From CAMAVH01 sp046297835 (GTDB taxonomy: Bacteria; Pseudomonadota; Alphaproteobacteria; SMXQ01): 64,000 nt of DNA. The stretch spans positions 62,001-126,000 of the forward strand of contig JBKBHI010000006.1 of NCBI GenBank assembly GCA_046297835.1, in the 5' to 3' direction. The translations under genes were made by a program, and so were the position numbers. Below the pieces are notes generated by a model. It was given only the letters and a program-made list of their open reading frames with translations. It was not told the origin of the DNA and did not search any database. Shown here in pieces: positions 51,591 to 59,936 of the stretch (positions are counted from its first letter, which is position 1; each line of letters begins with the position of its first letter).

Positions 51591-52949
51591 ATGCGCGTTC
51601 TGTTACGTCTCCTCGTCCTCGCCGCGCCGGCTCTCATGGCCTTCGCTGTCGGCTTCGCCGCCCCGGCGGGAGCCGTCGCCATCGAGCGGGTCGTCAGCGC
51701 CAAGGGCGTCGAAGCCTGGCTGGTGCGGGACACCACCGTGCCGGTCGTCGCCGCGCAGTTCGCCTTTCACGGCGGCTCGGCGCTCGACCCCGAGGGCAAG
51801 GAGGGCTTGGCCAATCTCGTTGCCGGCCTGCTCGACGAGGGCGCCGGCGACCTCGATTCGCAGACGTTCCAGCGCCGGCTCGAAGATCTTTCCATCTCGC
51901 TCGGCTTCGATTCCTCGATCGACAGTTTCGGCGGCAGCCTGCGCACCTTGAAGCGCAACGAGGCGGCGGCGTTCGATCTTCTGCGCCTGGCGCTGAACCA
52001 GCCGCGTTTCGACGCGGCGGCGGTCGACAAGATCAAGGACCAGACGCGCGCTTGGTTGTCGGGCGCGGCGGAGAACCCGCGCCGCATCGCCGGGCGCTTG
52101 CTGGCGCGCGCCGCGTTCGGCGACCATCCTTACGGCCGCCCCTCGGAGGGCACGCGCGCCAGCATCGACCGCATCGCGCGCGAGGATTTGCAGGCGTTCG
52201 CGAAGCAGCGCTTCGCGCGCGACCGTCTGGTGGTCGCCGTGGTCGGCGACATCACCGCGGCGGAACTCCGCCCGCGCCTGGACGCGGTGTTCGGCGATCT
52301 GCCGGCCTCGGCCGGGCCGGTGCAGGTGCCCGTCGTGACGCCGGCGCTCGCCGGCCAAGTCTATGTCGTCGAGAAGAAGATTCCGCAGAGTGTCGTCACC
52401 TTCGGCCAAGCCGGCCTGTCGCGCCAGGATCCGGACTATTACATCGCTCACGTGATGAACCATGCGTTCGGCGGCGGCGGCTTCGCCTCGCGGCTGATGC
52501 AGGAGATCCGCGACAAGCGCGGCCTCGCTTACGGCGTCAACACCGGCCTCGCGCCCTACGACTTCTCGGCGCTTTACACCGGCGGCGTCGCGACGCAGAA
52601 CGAGCGCGTCGGCGAGAGCATCGACATCATCCGCAAGGAATGGGCGCGGCTGCGCGACGACGGCCTGACCGAGCGCGAATTGGCCGACGCCAAGACCTTC
52701 TTGACCGGCTCGTTCCTGACCAACATCGATTCGACCGGGCGCATGGCCAGTCTGCTGGTCGGCGTCCAGCTCGAAAATCTCGGCATCGACTATCTCGACA
52801 AGCGCAACGGTTTCATCGAGGCCGTCACCGTGGCCGACGTGAAGCGGGTGGCGGCGCGGCTGCTCGATCCGGCCAAGCTGACCTTCGTCGTGGTCGGCGA
52901 GCCGCGCGGGGTGACGGCGACCGCCCAGGCGCCCGCGCTCGAAGACTGA
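51591..52949 (+). CDS. M16 family peptidase-like protein lacking the zinc motif
   Basis: This 452-residue partner has a signal peptide and the M16 fold: FAFHGGSALDPEGKEGLANLVAGLLDEG, SVDRIAREDLQAF-like SIDRIAREDLQAFA and GGGGFASRLMQEIRDKRGLAYGV. The HxxEH motif is absent: the matching place reads NLVAGLLDEG. It is thus the non-catalytic subunit, with the glycine-rich loop kept, and is expected to pair with the gene before it. A structured inverted repeat follows the stop. Confidence 0.9.
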   Translation: MRVLLRLLVLAAPALMAFAVGFAAPAGAVAIERVVSAKGVEAWLVRDTTVPVVAAQFAFHGGSALDPEGKEGLANLVAGLLDEGAGDLDSQTFQRRLEDLSISLGFDSSIDSFGGSLRTLKRNEAAAFDLLRLALNQPRFDAAAVDKIKDQTRAWLSGAAENPRRIAGRLLARAAFGDHPYGRPSEGTRASIDRIAREDLQAFAKQRFARDRLVVAVVGDITAAELRPRLDAVFGDLPASAGPVQVPVVTPALAGQVYVVEKKIPQSVVTFGQAGLSRQDPDYYIAHVMNHAFGGGGFASRLMQEIRDKRGLAYGVNTGLAPYDFSALYTGGVATQNERVGESIDIIRKEWARLRDDGLTERELADAKTFLTGSFLTNIDSTGRMASLLVGVQLENLGIDYLDKRNGFIEAVTVADVKRVAARLLDPAKLTFVVVGEPRGVTATAQAPALED

Positions 52950-52997
52950 CCCGGGAGTCCCGGCAAGCGGCAAAAATGAGCGAGACGGCCCCGCCCC

Positions 52998-53044
52998 GGC
53001 GGGAACGGGAACGCTCAGCGTCATGAAGACGTTACGTTCCCGCC
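52998..53044. repeat. Inverted repeat between the M16 pair and pgi
   Basis: GGCGGGAACG (52998-53007) pairs with CGTTCCCGCC (53035-53044) around 27 bases. The loop can form a small inner hairpin with CGTC and GACG. It has no T run. It may be an attenuating or mRNA-stabilising structure. Confidence 0.45.
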
Positions 53045-53145
53045 CGCCATGGAACCGCCATAGTGGGCCGCCAAGCTGGCCTTGCCCGCGGGAGACGGTT
53101 CCCGGGCGGCTGGCCGCTTTCTCGCCTCTCTGCTAGGGTTCCCTC

Positions 53146-54525
53146 ATGCATTTCGAGCAAGACATCGCCAATTGCCTCGTCGGCCGCATCGGCGAAGGCG
53201 GCATCCCCGAGGCGGACCTCGACGCGACCGTCGCGAAGACGGCGCGCGCCCTCGGCCGCCTGCGCGACCAGGCGCGCGATCCGCGCGCGCCGGGCAGCTT
53301 GCCGCTCTTGGCCGTGCCCTCGGCGCGCGGCGATCTATCGGCGCTGAAAGACGTCGCGGCGCGCTTTCGCGAGAGCTTCGACGACGTTCTGGTGCTCGGC
53401 ACCGGCGGCTCCAGCCTGGGCGGCCAGACCTTGTGCGCCTTGAGCCACTGGCCCGCCAGCTTGCCGCGCAAGTCCGGCGGCCCGCGTCTGCATTTCATGG
53501 ACAATATCGACCCGGCGACCTTCGGCCGGCTCCATGCCGCGCTCGATCCGGCGCGGACCGGCGTCATCGTGGTGTCCAAATCGGGCTCGACGGCGGAAAC
53601 CGCCATGCAGTTCTTCACCCTGGCCGATTCCTATGTCGAGCGGCTCGGCAAAGACGCGCTGGCCAAGCATTTCGTCGCCATCACCGAGCCTGCCGTTAAT
53701 GGCAAGGCCAACCCGCTGCGCCGTGCCGCCGGCCGCTTCGGCATCCAGGTGTTCGAGCACGACCCGGGCGTCGGCGGCCGCTATTCGGCGCTGACCAACG
53801 TCGGCCTCTTGCCGGCGATGATCGCCGGCCTCGACGCCAAGAAAGTGCGCGACGGCGCGCAATCGGTCCTCGACGCCGCTCTGTCGGCTAAGACGCCGGG
53901 CGATTCCGCGCCGGCGGTCGGCGCGGCGCTCGCCGTGGTCGCGTCGCGCCACGGCATGAACCAGTCGGTGCTGATGCCCTACATCGACCGGCTCGCGCCT
54001 TTCGCCTTCTGGTATCGCCAGCTGTGGGCCGAAAGCCTCGGCAAGGACGGGCAGGGCACCACGCCGGTCAACGCGCTCGGCACCGTCGATCAGCACAGCC
54101 AGCTTCAGCTCTATCTCGCCGGCCCGCGCGACAAGCTCTATACGCTGATCCTTGGCCCGGCCGAGGGCGCGGGCGACATGGTGATGCCGAAGCTCGCCGT
54201 CGAGCCGGAATTTTCCTATCTCGTCGGCCGCACCATGGGCGACCTCCTGGACGCCGAGCAGCGCGCCACCGCCGAAACGCTGGCGCGCAACGGCCGCCCG
54301 ACCCGCATCTTGCGCGTCGCCTCGGTGGACGAGCGCAGCATGGGCGCGCTGATGATGCATTTCATGTTGGAAACTATCGTCGCCGCCGATCTGTTGGGCG
54401 TCGATCCGTTCGACCAGCCGGCGGTCGAGGAGGGCAAGGTGCTGGCGCGCAAATATCTCGCCGCCATGGGTCCCGCCGCGCCGGCCACCGCGCCGGCCGC
54501 GCTTGTCGGCGTCAAAGCCACGTGA
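53146..54525 (+). CDS. pgi: Glucose-6-phosphate isomerase
   Basis: Pgi interconverts glucose 6-phosphate and fructose 6-phosphate. The 459-residue protein is the short form of the SIS-domain family. It has VLGTGGSSLGGQTL, the phosphate-binding VVSKSGSTAETAMQF, VGGRYSALTNVGLLPAMIAG and NALGTVDQHSQLQLYLAGP. The C-terminus carries the conserved His region near QPAVEEGKVLARKYL. It overlaps the mutL start by four bases (GTGA), indicating a coupled pair. Confidence 0.92.
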   Translation: MHFEQDIANCLVGRIGEGGIPEADLDATVAKTARALGRLRDQARDPRAPGSLPLLAVPSARGDLSALKDVAARFRESFDDVLVLGTGGSSLGGQTLCALSHWPASLPRKSGGPRLHFMDNIDPATFGRLHAALDPARTGVIVVSKSGSTAETAMQFFTLADSYVERLGKDALAKHFVAITEPAVNGKANPLRRAAGRFGIQVFEHDPGVGGRYSALTNVGLLPAMIAGLDAKKVRDGAQSVLDAALSAKTPGDSAPAVGAALAVVASRHGMNQSVLMPYIDRLAPFAFWYRQLWAESLGKDGQGTTPVNALGTVDQHSQLQLYLAGPRDKLYTLILGPAEGAGDMVMPKLAVEPEFSYLVGRTMGDLLDAEQRATAETLARNGRPTRILRVASVDERSMGALMMHFMLETIVAADLLGVDPFDQPAVEEGKVLARKYLAAMGPAAPATAPAALVGVKAT

Positions 54526-56345
54526 CGATCCGGCTGCTTCCGGGGGGATTGGTCAATCGCATCGCCGCGGGCGAGGTGATCGAGCGGCCGGCCGCCTGCG
54601 TCAAGGAACTGGTCGAAAACGCCCTCGACGCTGGCGCGCGCCGCATCGAGGTGGATTTGCGCGACGGCGGCCTCAGCTTCATCGCCGTGGCCGATGACGG
54701 CCAGGGCATGACTGCGGACGAATTGACGCTCGCCGTCGAGCGCCACGCCACCTCCAAACTGCCCGACGACGATCTGGTCGATATCCGCACCCTCGGCTTT
54801 CGCGGCGAGGCGCTGCCGTCCATCGGCGCGGTGAGCCGCCTCGCCATCGCCTCGCGCAAGCCCGGCGCCGACAGCGCCTGGACGATTTCCGTCGAAGCCG
54901 GCGCGAAAAGCGCGCCCGAGCCGGCGGCCCTGGCGCGCGGCACCCGCGTCGAGGTGCGCGACCTGTTCTTCGCCACGCCGGCGCGGCTGAAATTCATGAA
55001 GGCGGCGCGCACCGAGCAGGGCCACGCGCTCGACACGATCACCCGCCTCGCCATGGCCCATCCCGGCGTCTCTTTCACGGTGACGAGCGACGGCGAGCGC
55101 AAATTGTCGCTCGAAGCCGAGCAGGGCGAGCTGTTCGAAGCGCGCTTGGCGCGGCTCGCCGCCGTCATGGGGCGCGACTTCGGCGGCAACGCCCTGGCCA
55201 TCGACGCGACGCGCGATGGCTTGCGCCTCTCCGGCTACGCCGCGCTGCCGACCTATTCGCGCGGCACGGCGCAGCATCAATATCTGTTCGTCAACGGCCG
55301 GCCGGTGCGCGACCGCCTGCTGCAAGGCGCGGTGCGCGGCGCCTATATGGATTTCCTGGCGCGCGACCGTCATCCGGTCGTCGCTTTGTTCCTCGAAGCG
55401 CCGCCCGAGATGGTCGACGTCAACGTCCATCCGGCCAAGACCGAAGTGCGCTTTCGCGACGCCGGCTTGGTGCGCGGGCTGATCGTCGGCGCGCTCAAGC
55501 ACGGCTTGGCGGCCCAAGGCCACCGCGCCTCGACCACGGTGGCGGATGCCGCGCTCGGCGCGTTCCGTCCCGGCGGCGCGGGCCTCGGCCTGCCCTACAG
55601 CCGCGAGGGCGGCCGCTCCGGCGTCGGTTGGTCGCGCGGCGTCGCCGAGGCGGTGACGGCCTGGCAAGCGCCGCTGGCGGGGCAGGGCGGCGGCTTGGCG
55701 CTGCCGATGCAGGCCGCGCCCATGGCGCGCGCCGAGGATGGCGGCTTTGCTGACGACGCGCTGGATTATCCGCTCGGCGTGGCGCGCGGCCAATTGCATG
55801 AAACCTACATCGTGGCGCAGACGCGCGACGGCCTCGTCATCGTCGATCAGCACGCCGCGCACGAGCGCCTCGTCTACGAGCGCATGAAAAGCGCCCTGTC
55901 CGCCAAGGGCGTCGCGCGCCAGATGCTGCTGATCCCCGAGATCGTCGAGCTCGACGAACGCGCCGCCGACCGCCTCGCCGCGCGCGCCGGCGAACTGGCC
56001 GAGCTCGGCCTGACGGTCGAGCCGTTCGGCAAAGGCGCGCTGATGGTGCGCGAGACGCCGGCGTTGCTCGGCGAAGTGGACGTGCAGGCGCTGCTCCGCG
56101 ATCTCGCCGACGAGCTGGCCGAGATGGATCAGGCCTTGAGCCTGAAGGAGAAGCTGGAGGATGTCTGCGGCACGCTCGCCTGCCATTCCTCCGTGCGCGC
56201 CGGCCGCCGCTTGAACGCCAGCGAGATGAACGCGCTGCTCCGCGAGATGGAAGCGACGCCCAATTCCGGCCAATGCAACCACGGCCGTCCGACCTATGTC
56301 GAACTGAAGATCAGCGACGTGGAAAAGCTGTTCGGGCGGCGCTAG
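54522..56345 (+). CDS. mutL: DNA mismatch repair protein MutL (endonuclease type)
   Basis: MutL links mismatch recognition by MutS to strand excision. From the GTG at 54522 it has 607 residues. The GHKL ATPase motifs are ELVENALDAGA, VADDGQGM and GFRGEALPSIGAV. The C-terminal endonuclease motifs DQHAAHERLVYE (DQHAx2Ex4E), ACHSSVRAG and CNHGRPT are all present. This MutL should therefore nick DNA itself, as in bacteria without MutH. The GTG overlaps the pgi stop. Confidence 0.95.
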   Translation: MTIRLLPGGLVNRIAAGEVIERPAACVKELVENALDAGARRIEVDLRDGGLSFIAVADDGQGMTADELTLAVERHATSKLPDDDLVDIRTLGFRGEALPSIGAVSRLAIASRKPGADSAWTISVEAGAKSAPEPAALARGTRVEVRDLFFATPARLKFMKAARTEQGHALDTITRLAMAHPGVSFTVTSDGERKLSLEAEQGELFEARLARLAAVMGRDFGGNALAIDATRDGLRLSGYAALPTYSRGTAQHQYLFVNGRPVRDRLLQGAVRGAYMDFLARDRHPVVALFLEAPPEMVDVNVHPAKTEVRFRDAGLVRGLIVGALKHGLAAQGHRASTTVADAALGAFRPGGAGLGLPYSREGGRSGVGWSRGVAEAVTAWQAPLAGQGGGLALPMQAAPMARAEDGGFADDALDYPLGVARGQLHETYIVAQTRDGLVIVDQHAAHERLVYERMKSALSAKGVARQMLLIPEIVELDERAADRLAARAGELAELGLTVEPFGKGALMVRETPALLGEVDVQALLRDLADELAEMDQALSLKEKLEDVCGTLACHSSVRAGRRLNASEMNALLREMEATPNSGQCNHGRPTYVELKISDVEKLFGRR

Positions 56346-56359
56346 GCAAAAGATCGTCA

Positions 56360-56435
56360 CCCTCGGGCTTGACCCGAGGGTCCATCTCGACACAGCGCAA
56401 GCGGATGAATGGATTGCCCGGTCAAGCCGGGCAAT
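56360..56435. repeat. REP-like palindromic element with two hairpins
   Basis: CCCTCGGG and CCCGAGGG flank CTTGA at 56360-56380. TTGCCCGG and CCGGGCAA flank TCAAG at 56414-56434. The surrounding TCGTCACCC, TCCATC and AATGACGG match the dispersed genomic repeat seen in many alphaproteobacteria. It lies between the convergent mutL and rsmD, where it can also act as a terminator. Confidence 0.8.
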
Positions 56436-56441
56436 GACGGT

Positions 56442-57011
56442 TTATTTTGAGGCGAAGCGCAGAAAGATGAACTTCGCCGGGCCGTAGCGGCGCTCATCGA
56501 GCAGATCGAATCCGTTCGGCGGGGCGAAGGCTTCGTCGCTCGCCGCTTCGACGATGACGAGCGCGTCCGGCGCGATCCAGCCGGCGGCGTTCAGCGCCGC
56601 CAATGCCGGCGCGATCAGATCCTTGCCGTAAGGCGGATCGAGAAACACGAGATCGCAAGCCTGATCCGCTGGCGGCGGGCGGGTCGCGTCGCCGGCGATC
56701 AGCCGGCAATTCTCCGTCTCCTTCAGCGCCGCCGCATTGGCGCGGATCGCCGCTTGGGCGGGTTTGGCGTTGTCGATCAGCGTGGCGAAGGCCGCGCCGC
56801 GCGACAGCGCCTCGAAGGCGAAGGCTCCCGAGCCGGCGAAAGCTTCGAGCACGCGCGCGCCGGGCAGGAGGCTGCCGCCATCCGTCGAGAAGGCTCCGTG
56901 CTGAAGAATATCGAACAGGCTTTGCCGCGCGCGGCCGAGCGTCGGCCGCGTCGCTGCGCCGGCGGGCGCTTGCAGCTCGCGCCCGCGATGCTTACCGGCG
57001 ACGATCCGCAT
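56442..57011 (-). CDS. rsmD: 16S rRNA (guanine966-N2)-methyltransferase RsmD
   Basis: RsmD methylates G966 of 16S rRNA. The 189-residue protein starts MRIVAGKHRGRELQAPAG and has RPTLGRARQSLFDIL, the SAM motif VLEAFAGSGAFAFEALSRGA and the catalytic VFLDPPYGKDL. The ATG at 57011 overlaps the rluB tail by 20 bases. The frame runs on to 57089 but only as a shadow. rluB and rsmD are adjacent in many alphaproteobacteria. Confidence 0.93.
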   Translation of the reverse strand: MRIVAGKHRGRELQAPAGAATRPTLGRARQSLFDILQHGAFSTDGGSLLPGARVLEAFAGSGAFAFEALSRGAAFATLIDNAKPAQAAIRANAAALKETENCRLIAGDATRPPPADQACDLVFLDPPYGKDLIAPALAALNAAGWIAPDALVIVEAASDEAFAPPNGFDLLDERRYGPAKFIFLRFASK

Positions 57012-57984
57012 GGCCTGGCTTCTTGGCCGCCGGCTTGCCCCCGCCGGATTTGTCCCCGCCAGGTTTGCCGGCTCCAGGCTTGCCCGCAAACGGCTTCTTC
57101 GGCCGCTCGCGCGGCTGCTCGACGCGGTAGGGCTTCGGCATCGCCGGCTTAGGCTTGGGCGCGTCGGTCTGCGGCGTCGGCGCGGGCTTGTCGGCCAATT
57201 GTTTCGCGCCCGATGCCTTCGCGCTCAATTCCTTGGCCCGCGGCACATGCACGGAGGCTTTGTCGAGGCCGAGCTGCTCGGCGAGAATCTTGCCCGGCAC
57301 TTCCTCGATCTCCGCCGGCTCCAGCTTGCCCAATTGGAACGGGCCGTAGGCGACGCGGATCAGCCGGCTGACCTTGAGGCCGAGCGCTTCCAGCACCTTG
57401 CGGATTTCGCGGTTCTTGCCTTCGCTCAAGGCCATCGTCAGCCAGACGTTGCCGCCCTGCTGGCGGTCGATCTGCGCTTCGATGCCGCCGTAGCGCACGC
57501 CTTCCACCGTCATGCCGCGCGCCAGCTTCTCGATCTGCTGCGGCGACAATGTGCCGAAGGCGCGCACGCGATAGCGCCGCGCCCACCCGGTCTCGGGCAA
57601 TTCGAGCTTGCGCGCCACGCCGCCGTCGTTGGTCAGCAGCAGAAGCCCTTCGGAATTGTAGTCGAGCCGGCCGACCGAAATGACGCGCGGCAGGCTTTTG
57701 GGCAGATTGTCGTAGATCGTCGCGCGGCCCTGCGGGTCGCGGTTGGTGGTCAAGAGGCCGCGCGGCTTGTGGTAGCGCCAGACGCGCGTGCGCTCGGGCT
57801 TGTCGATCGGCTTGCCGTCGACCGTGATCATCATGTCGTCGGTGACGAGGGTCGCCGGCGTCAGGATCGTCTGGTTGTCGATCTTGACGCGGCCTTCGAG
57901 GATCATCACTTCGGCCTCGCGGCGCGAGCAGACCCCGGCCCGCGCCATGCGCTTGGCGATGCGCTCGCCCTTGTCTTCGCTCAT
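56992..57984 (-). CDS. rluB: rRNA pseudouridine synthase, RluB/RsuA family
   Basis: This 330-residue enzyme has an S4 RNA-binding domain (ERIAKRMARAGVCSRREAE) followed by the RsuA/RluB catalytic domain with SVGRLDYNSEGLLLLTNDG (catalytic Asp) and ALSEGKNREIRKVLEALG. It modifies 23S rRNA near U2605 in the RluB case. After about residue 255 a Lys/Pro/Gly/Ala-rich disordered tail follows, rich in KPGAGKPGG-type repeats, as is usual for alphaproteobacterial members. The start overlaps the stop of the GATase-like gene (ATGA). Confidence 0.91.
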   Translation of the reverse strand: MSEDKGERIAKRMARAGVCSRREAEVMILEGRVKIDNQTILTPATLVTDDMMITVDGKPIDKPERTRVWRYHKPRGLLTTNRDPQGRATIYDNLPKSLPRVISVGRLDYNSEGLLLLTNDGGVARKLELPETGWARRYRVRAFGTLSPQQIEKLARGMTVEGVRYGGIEAQIDRQQGGNVWLTMALSEGKNREIRKVLEALGLKVSRLIRVAYGPFQLGKLEPAEIEEVPGKILAEQLGLDKASVHVPRAKELSAKASGAKQLADKPAPTPQTDAPKPKPAMPKPYRVEQPRERPKKPFAGKPGAGKPGGDKSGGGKPAAKKPGHADRRR

Positions 57985-58703
57985 CGACAAACCTCGATCA
58001 TGGCGCGGAAGATCGCCGCGTCGCCGTCGCTCAGGTAAAATTCGGGATGCCATTCGACGCCGAGGCAGAAGCGCTGGCGCGGATCCTCGATGCCTTCGAT
58101 CACGCCGTCGGGCGCATGGGCGTTGACGACGACGCCCGGCCCGACGGTCTTGACCGCCTGATGATGGGCGGAGTTCACCGCCAGCCGGTCCGTGCCGACG
58201 ATCCGATGCAGTTGCGTGCCCGGCACGATGGCGATGTCGTGCCCCGGTTCGTCGCGCGGGTTGGGCTGCTCGTGCGCCAGCGGATTCGCGATCTCGTCGG
58301 GAATGTGCTGGATCAGCGTGCCGCCGAGCACGACGTTGAGCAACTGCTCGCCGCCGCAGATGCCGAGCACCGGCATGTCGCGCTCCAGCGCGCCGCGCGT
58401 CACCGCCAACTCGAAGGCGGTGCGCTTGTCCTTGGTCGTGACTGTGGCGTGGCGCGAATTCGCGCCGAACAAAGCCGGGTCGACGTCGAACGCGCCGCCG
58501 GTGACGACCAGCGCGTCGATACGGTCGAGATAGGCGGCGGCCAGATCGGCCTCGTGCGGCAGCATCAGCGGCAGGCCGCCGGCCTTGCTCACCGCGCTCG
58601 CGTAATTTTCGCGCACGGCATACCAGGGAAACTTGGAATAGCCGCCGGGCCGTTCGGCATCCAGCGTGATGCCGACGACGGGGATGTTGGGTTTGCCGCT
58701 CAT
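57981..58703 (-). CDS. Class I glutamine amidotransferase-like hydrolase (PuuD family)
   Basis: This 240-residue protein resembles gamma-glutamyl-gamma-aminobutyrate hydrolase (PuuD) and other class I amidotransferase-like hydrolases. The nucleophilic cysteine is in MPVLGICGGEQLLNVVLGG, and the His-Glu pair is in FCLGVEWHPEFY. VVTGGAFDVDP and AVNSAHHQAVK also fit. PuuD releases GABA or glutamate from gamma-glutamyl conjugates in putrescine use. No other puu gene is near. The stop overlaps the rluB start. Confidence 0.85.
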   Translation of the reverse strand: MSGKPNIPVVGITLDAERPGGYSKFPWYAVRENYASAVSKAGGLPLMLPHEADLAAAYLDRIDALVVTGGAFDVDPALFGANSRHATVTTKDKRTAFELAVTRGALERDMPVLGICGGEQLLNVVLGGTLIQHIPDEIANPLAHEQPNPRDEPGHDIAIVPGTQLHRIVGTDRLAVNSAHHQAVKTVGPGVVVNAHAPDGVIEGIEDPRQRFCLGVEWHPEFYLSDGDAAIFRAMIEVCR

Positions 58704-58838
58704 GGCGCGCAGAATAAGGCCGGTCCTGGACCCTGCAAAGGAAAACCGCTCGCTTTCGCGCGCCGCCGCCCTCTCTTGCCAAGCGCCGAGGGATGGCTCA
58801 CTTTTGAAGCGGTCGAGTGGCGGACGGATGTCGGAATC

Positions 58839-59936
58839 ATGAGCATGGACATATCGCGAGAGCCGGCAAGCGACGCCATCCGCGTCGAACTGGTCCCGGC
58901 CGAACCGGTCATCTTGCATGGCGCGGCGTTCGAACGCTCCGACGCCAATAGTCCAGTGCTGATCGAGAATGGCCGGACGCTGCTGTTCATCTCCCATTAT
59001 TTGCCGATCGGCCATACCTACCGTCGCCTGGGCGGACCGGGACTGCGTTTCGCCGTGCCGCTGGAGCGGGTAACGTTGACGGACGATCCGCAGCCGGAGA
59101 TCGGCAAATGGATCGAGTCGGTGTGGCGCGATCCCGCCGGGCGGCTCTTCGGCTGGTATCACGCGGAGGACGTGTTCTTCAAACCGCATCGCCTCTTCAT
59201 TCCGCGCATCGGCAGCTTGACATCCGACGACGATGGGCGGACTTGGCGTTTTCTCGCGCCCCTTCTGGAAGCGCCGGAGAGTGCGCGCGACTTTGCATAC
59301 GCCAACGGCTTCCTCGCCGGCGGCTATGGCGATTTCTGCGTCCTGCCCGATCCCGTGGCGGATTATTTCTACATTTACTATTCGAGCTACGTGGCCGACG
59401 AGGCGGCCCAAGGCATTTGCGTCGCGCGCTATCCCGTCGCCGAGCGGGAATCGCCCGCGCCGCGCCTCGAATTGTGGCGCGCTGGCGGGTGGCGCGCGCC
59501 GTCGTCCGGTTTTGCCGCGCCCCTCTGGCCGACGCGGCGGAGCTGGCGGCATCCCGATCCCGACGCCTTCTGGGGACCGGCGATCCATTACAACCGAGCC
59601 CTCAGGCTCTATGTGATGCTGCTCAACCGCACGCGGAACGGCCAGGCCGACATGGTGCAGGAAGGCATCTATGTCTCGTTCAACCCCCGCCTGGACGATC
59701 CTGCCCGCTGGAGCGCTCCGGTCCGTATCCTGCGCGGCGGCGGCTGGTATCCGCAAGCGATCGGCGAAGAGGAAGGCGACGGCGACACGCGCGCGGGCGC
59801 CGAGCCGCGTTTTTTCATGACCGGCTTTTCCGCCTGGAAGATGCGGTTTCTGCGCGGCGGCGGCGCGCAGGCCTCGCTGGATATCTCCTGGCAGGATATG
59901 TTGCGCCGCTTCGCTGATCGGAGCGCCCCGCCGTGA
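58839..59936 (+). CDS. Unrecognised beta-propeller-like protein (glycosidase/sialidase fold)
   Basis: This 365-residue protein has no clear named family. It shows a sialidase-type Asp-box (SDDDGRTWRFL, near residue 129) and recurring aromatic-rich strands such as WYHAEDVFFKPHRLFIPR, GYGDFCVLPDP and RYPVAERESPAPRLELW. This suggests a five-bladed beta-propeller of the kind found in glycoside hydrolase families 32, 43 and related. HPDPDAFWGPAIHYN is also propeller-like. There is no signal peptide. It overlaps the transporter gene downstream by four bases, so the two are linked. The start at 58839 is the most conserved-looking ATG. Confidence 0.55.
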   Translation: MSMDISREPASDAIRVELVPAEPVILHGAAFERSDANSPVLIENGRTLLFISHYLPIGHTYRRLGGPGLRFAVPLERVTLTDDPQPEIGKWIESVWRDPAGRLFGWYHAEDVFFKPHRLFIPRIGSLTSDDDGRTWRFLAPLLEAPESARDFAYANGFLAGGYGDFCVLPDPVADYFYIYYSSYVADEAAQGICVARYPVAERESPAPRLELWRAGGWRAPSSGFAAPLWPTRRSWRHPDPDAFWGPAIHYNRALRLYVMLLNRTRNGQADMVQEGIYVSFNPRLDDPARWSAPVRILRGGGWYPQAIGEEEGDGDTRAGAEPRFFMTGFSAWKMRFLRGGGAQASLDISWQDMLRRFADRSAPP

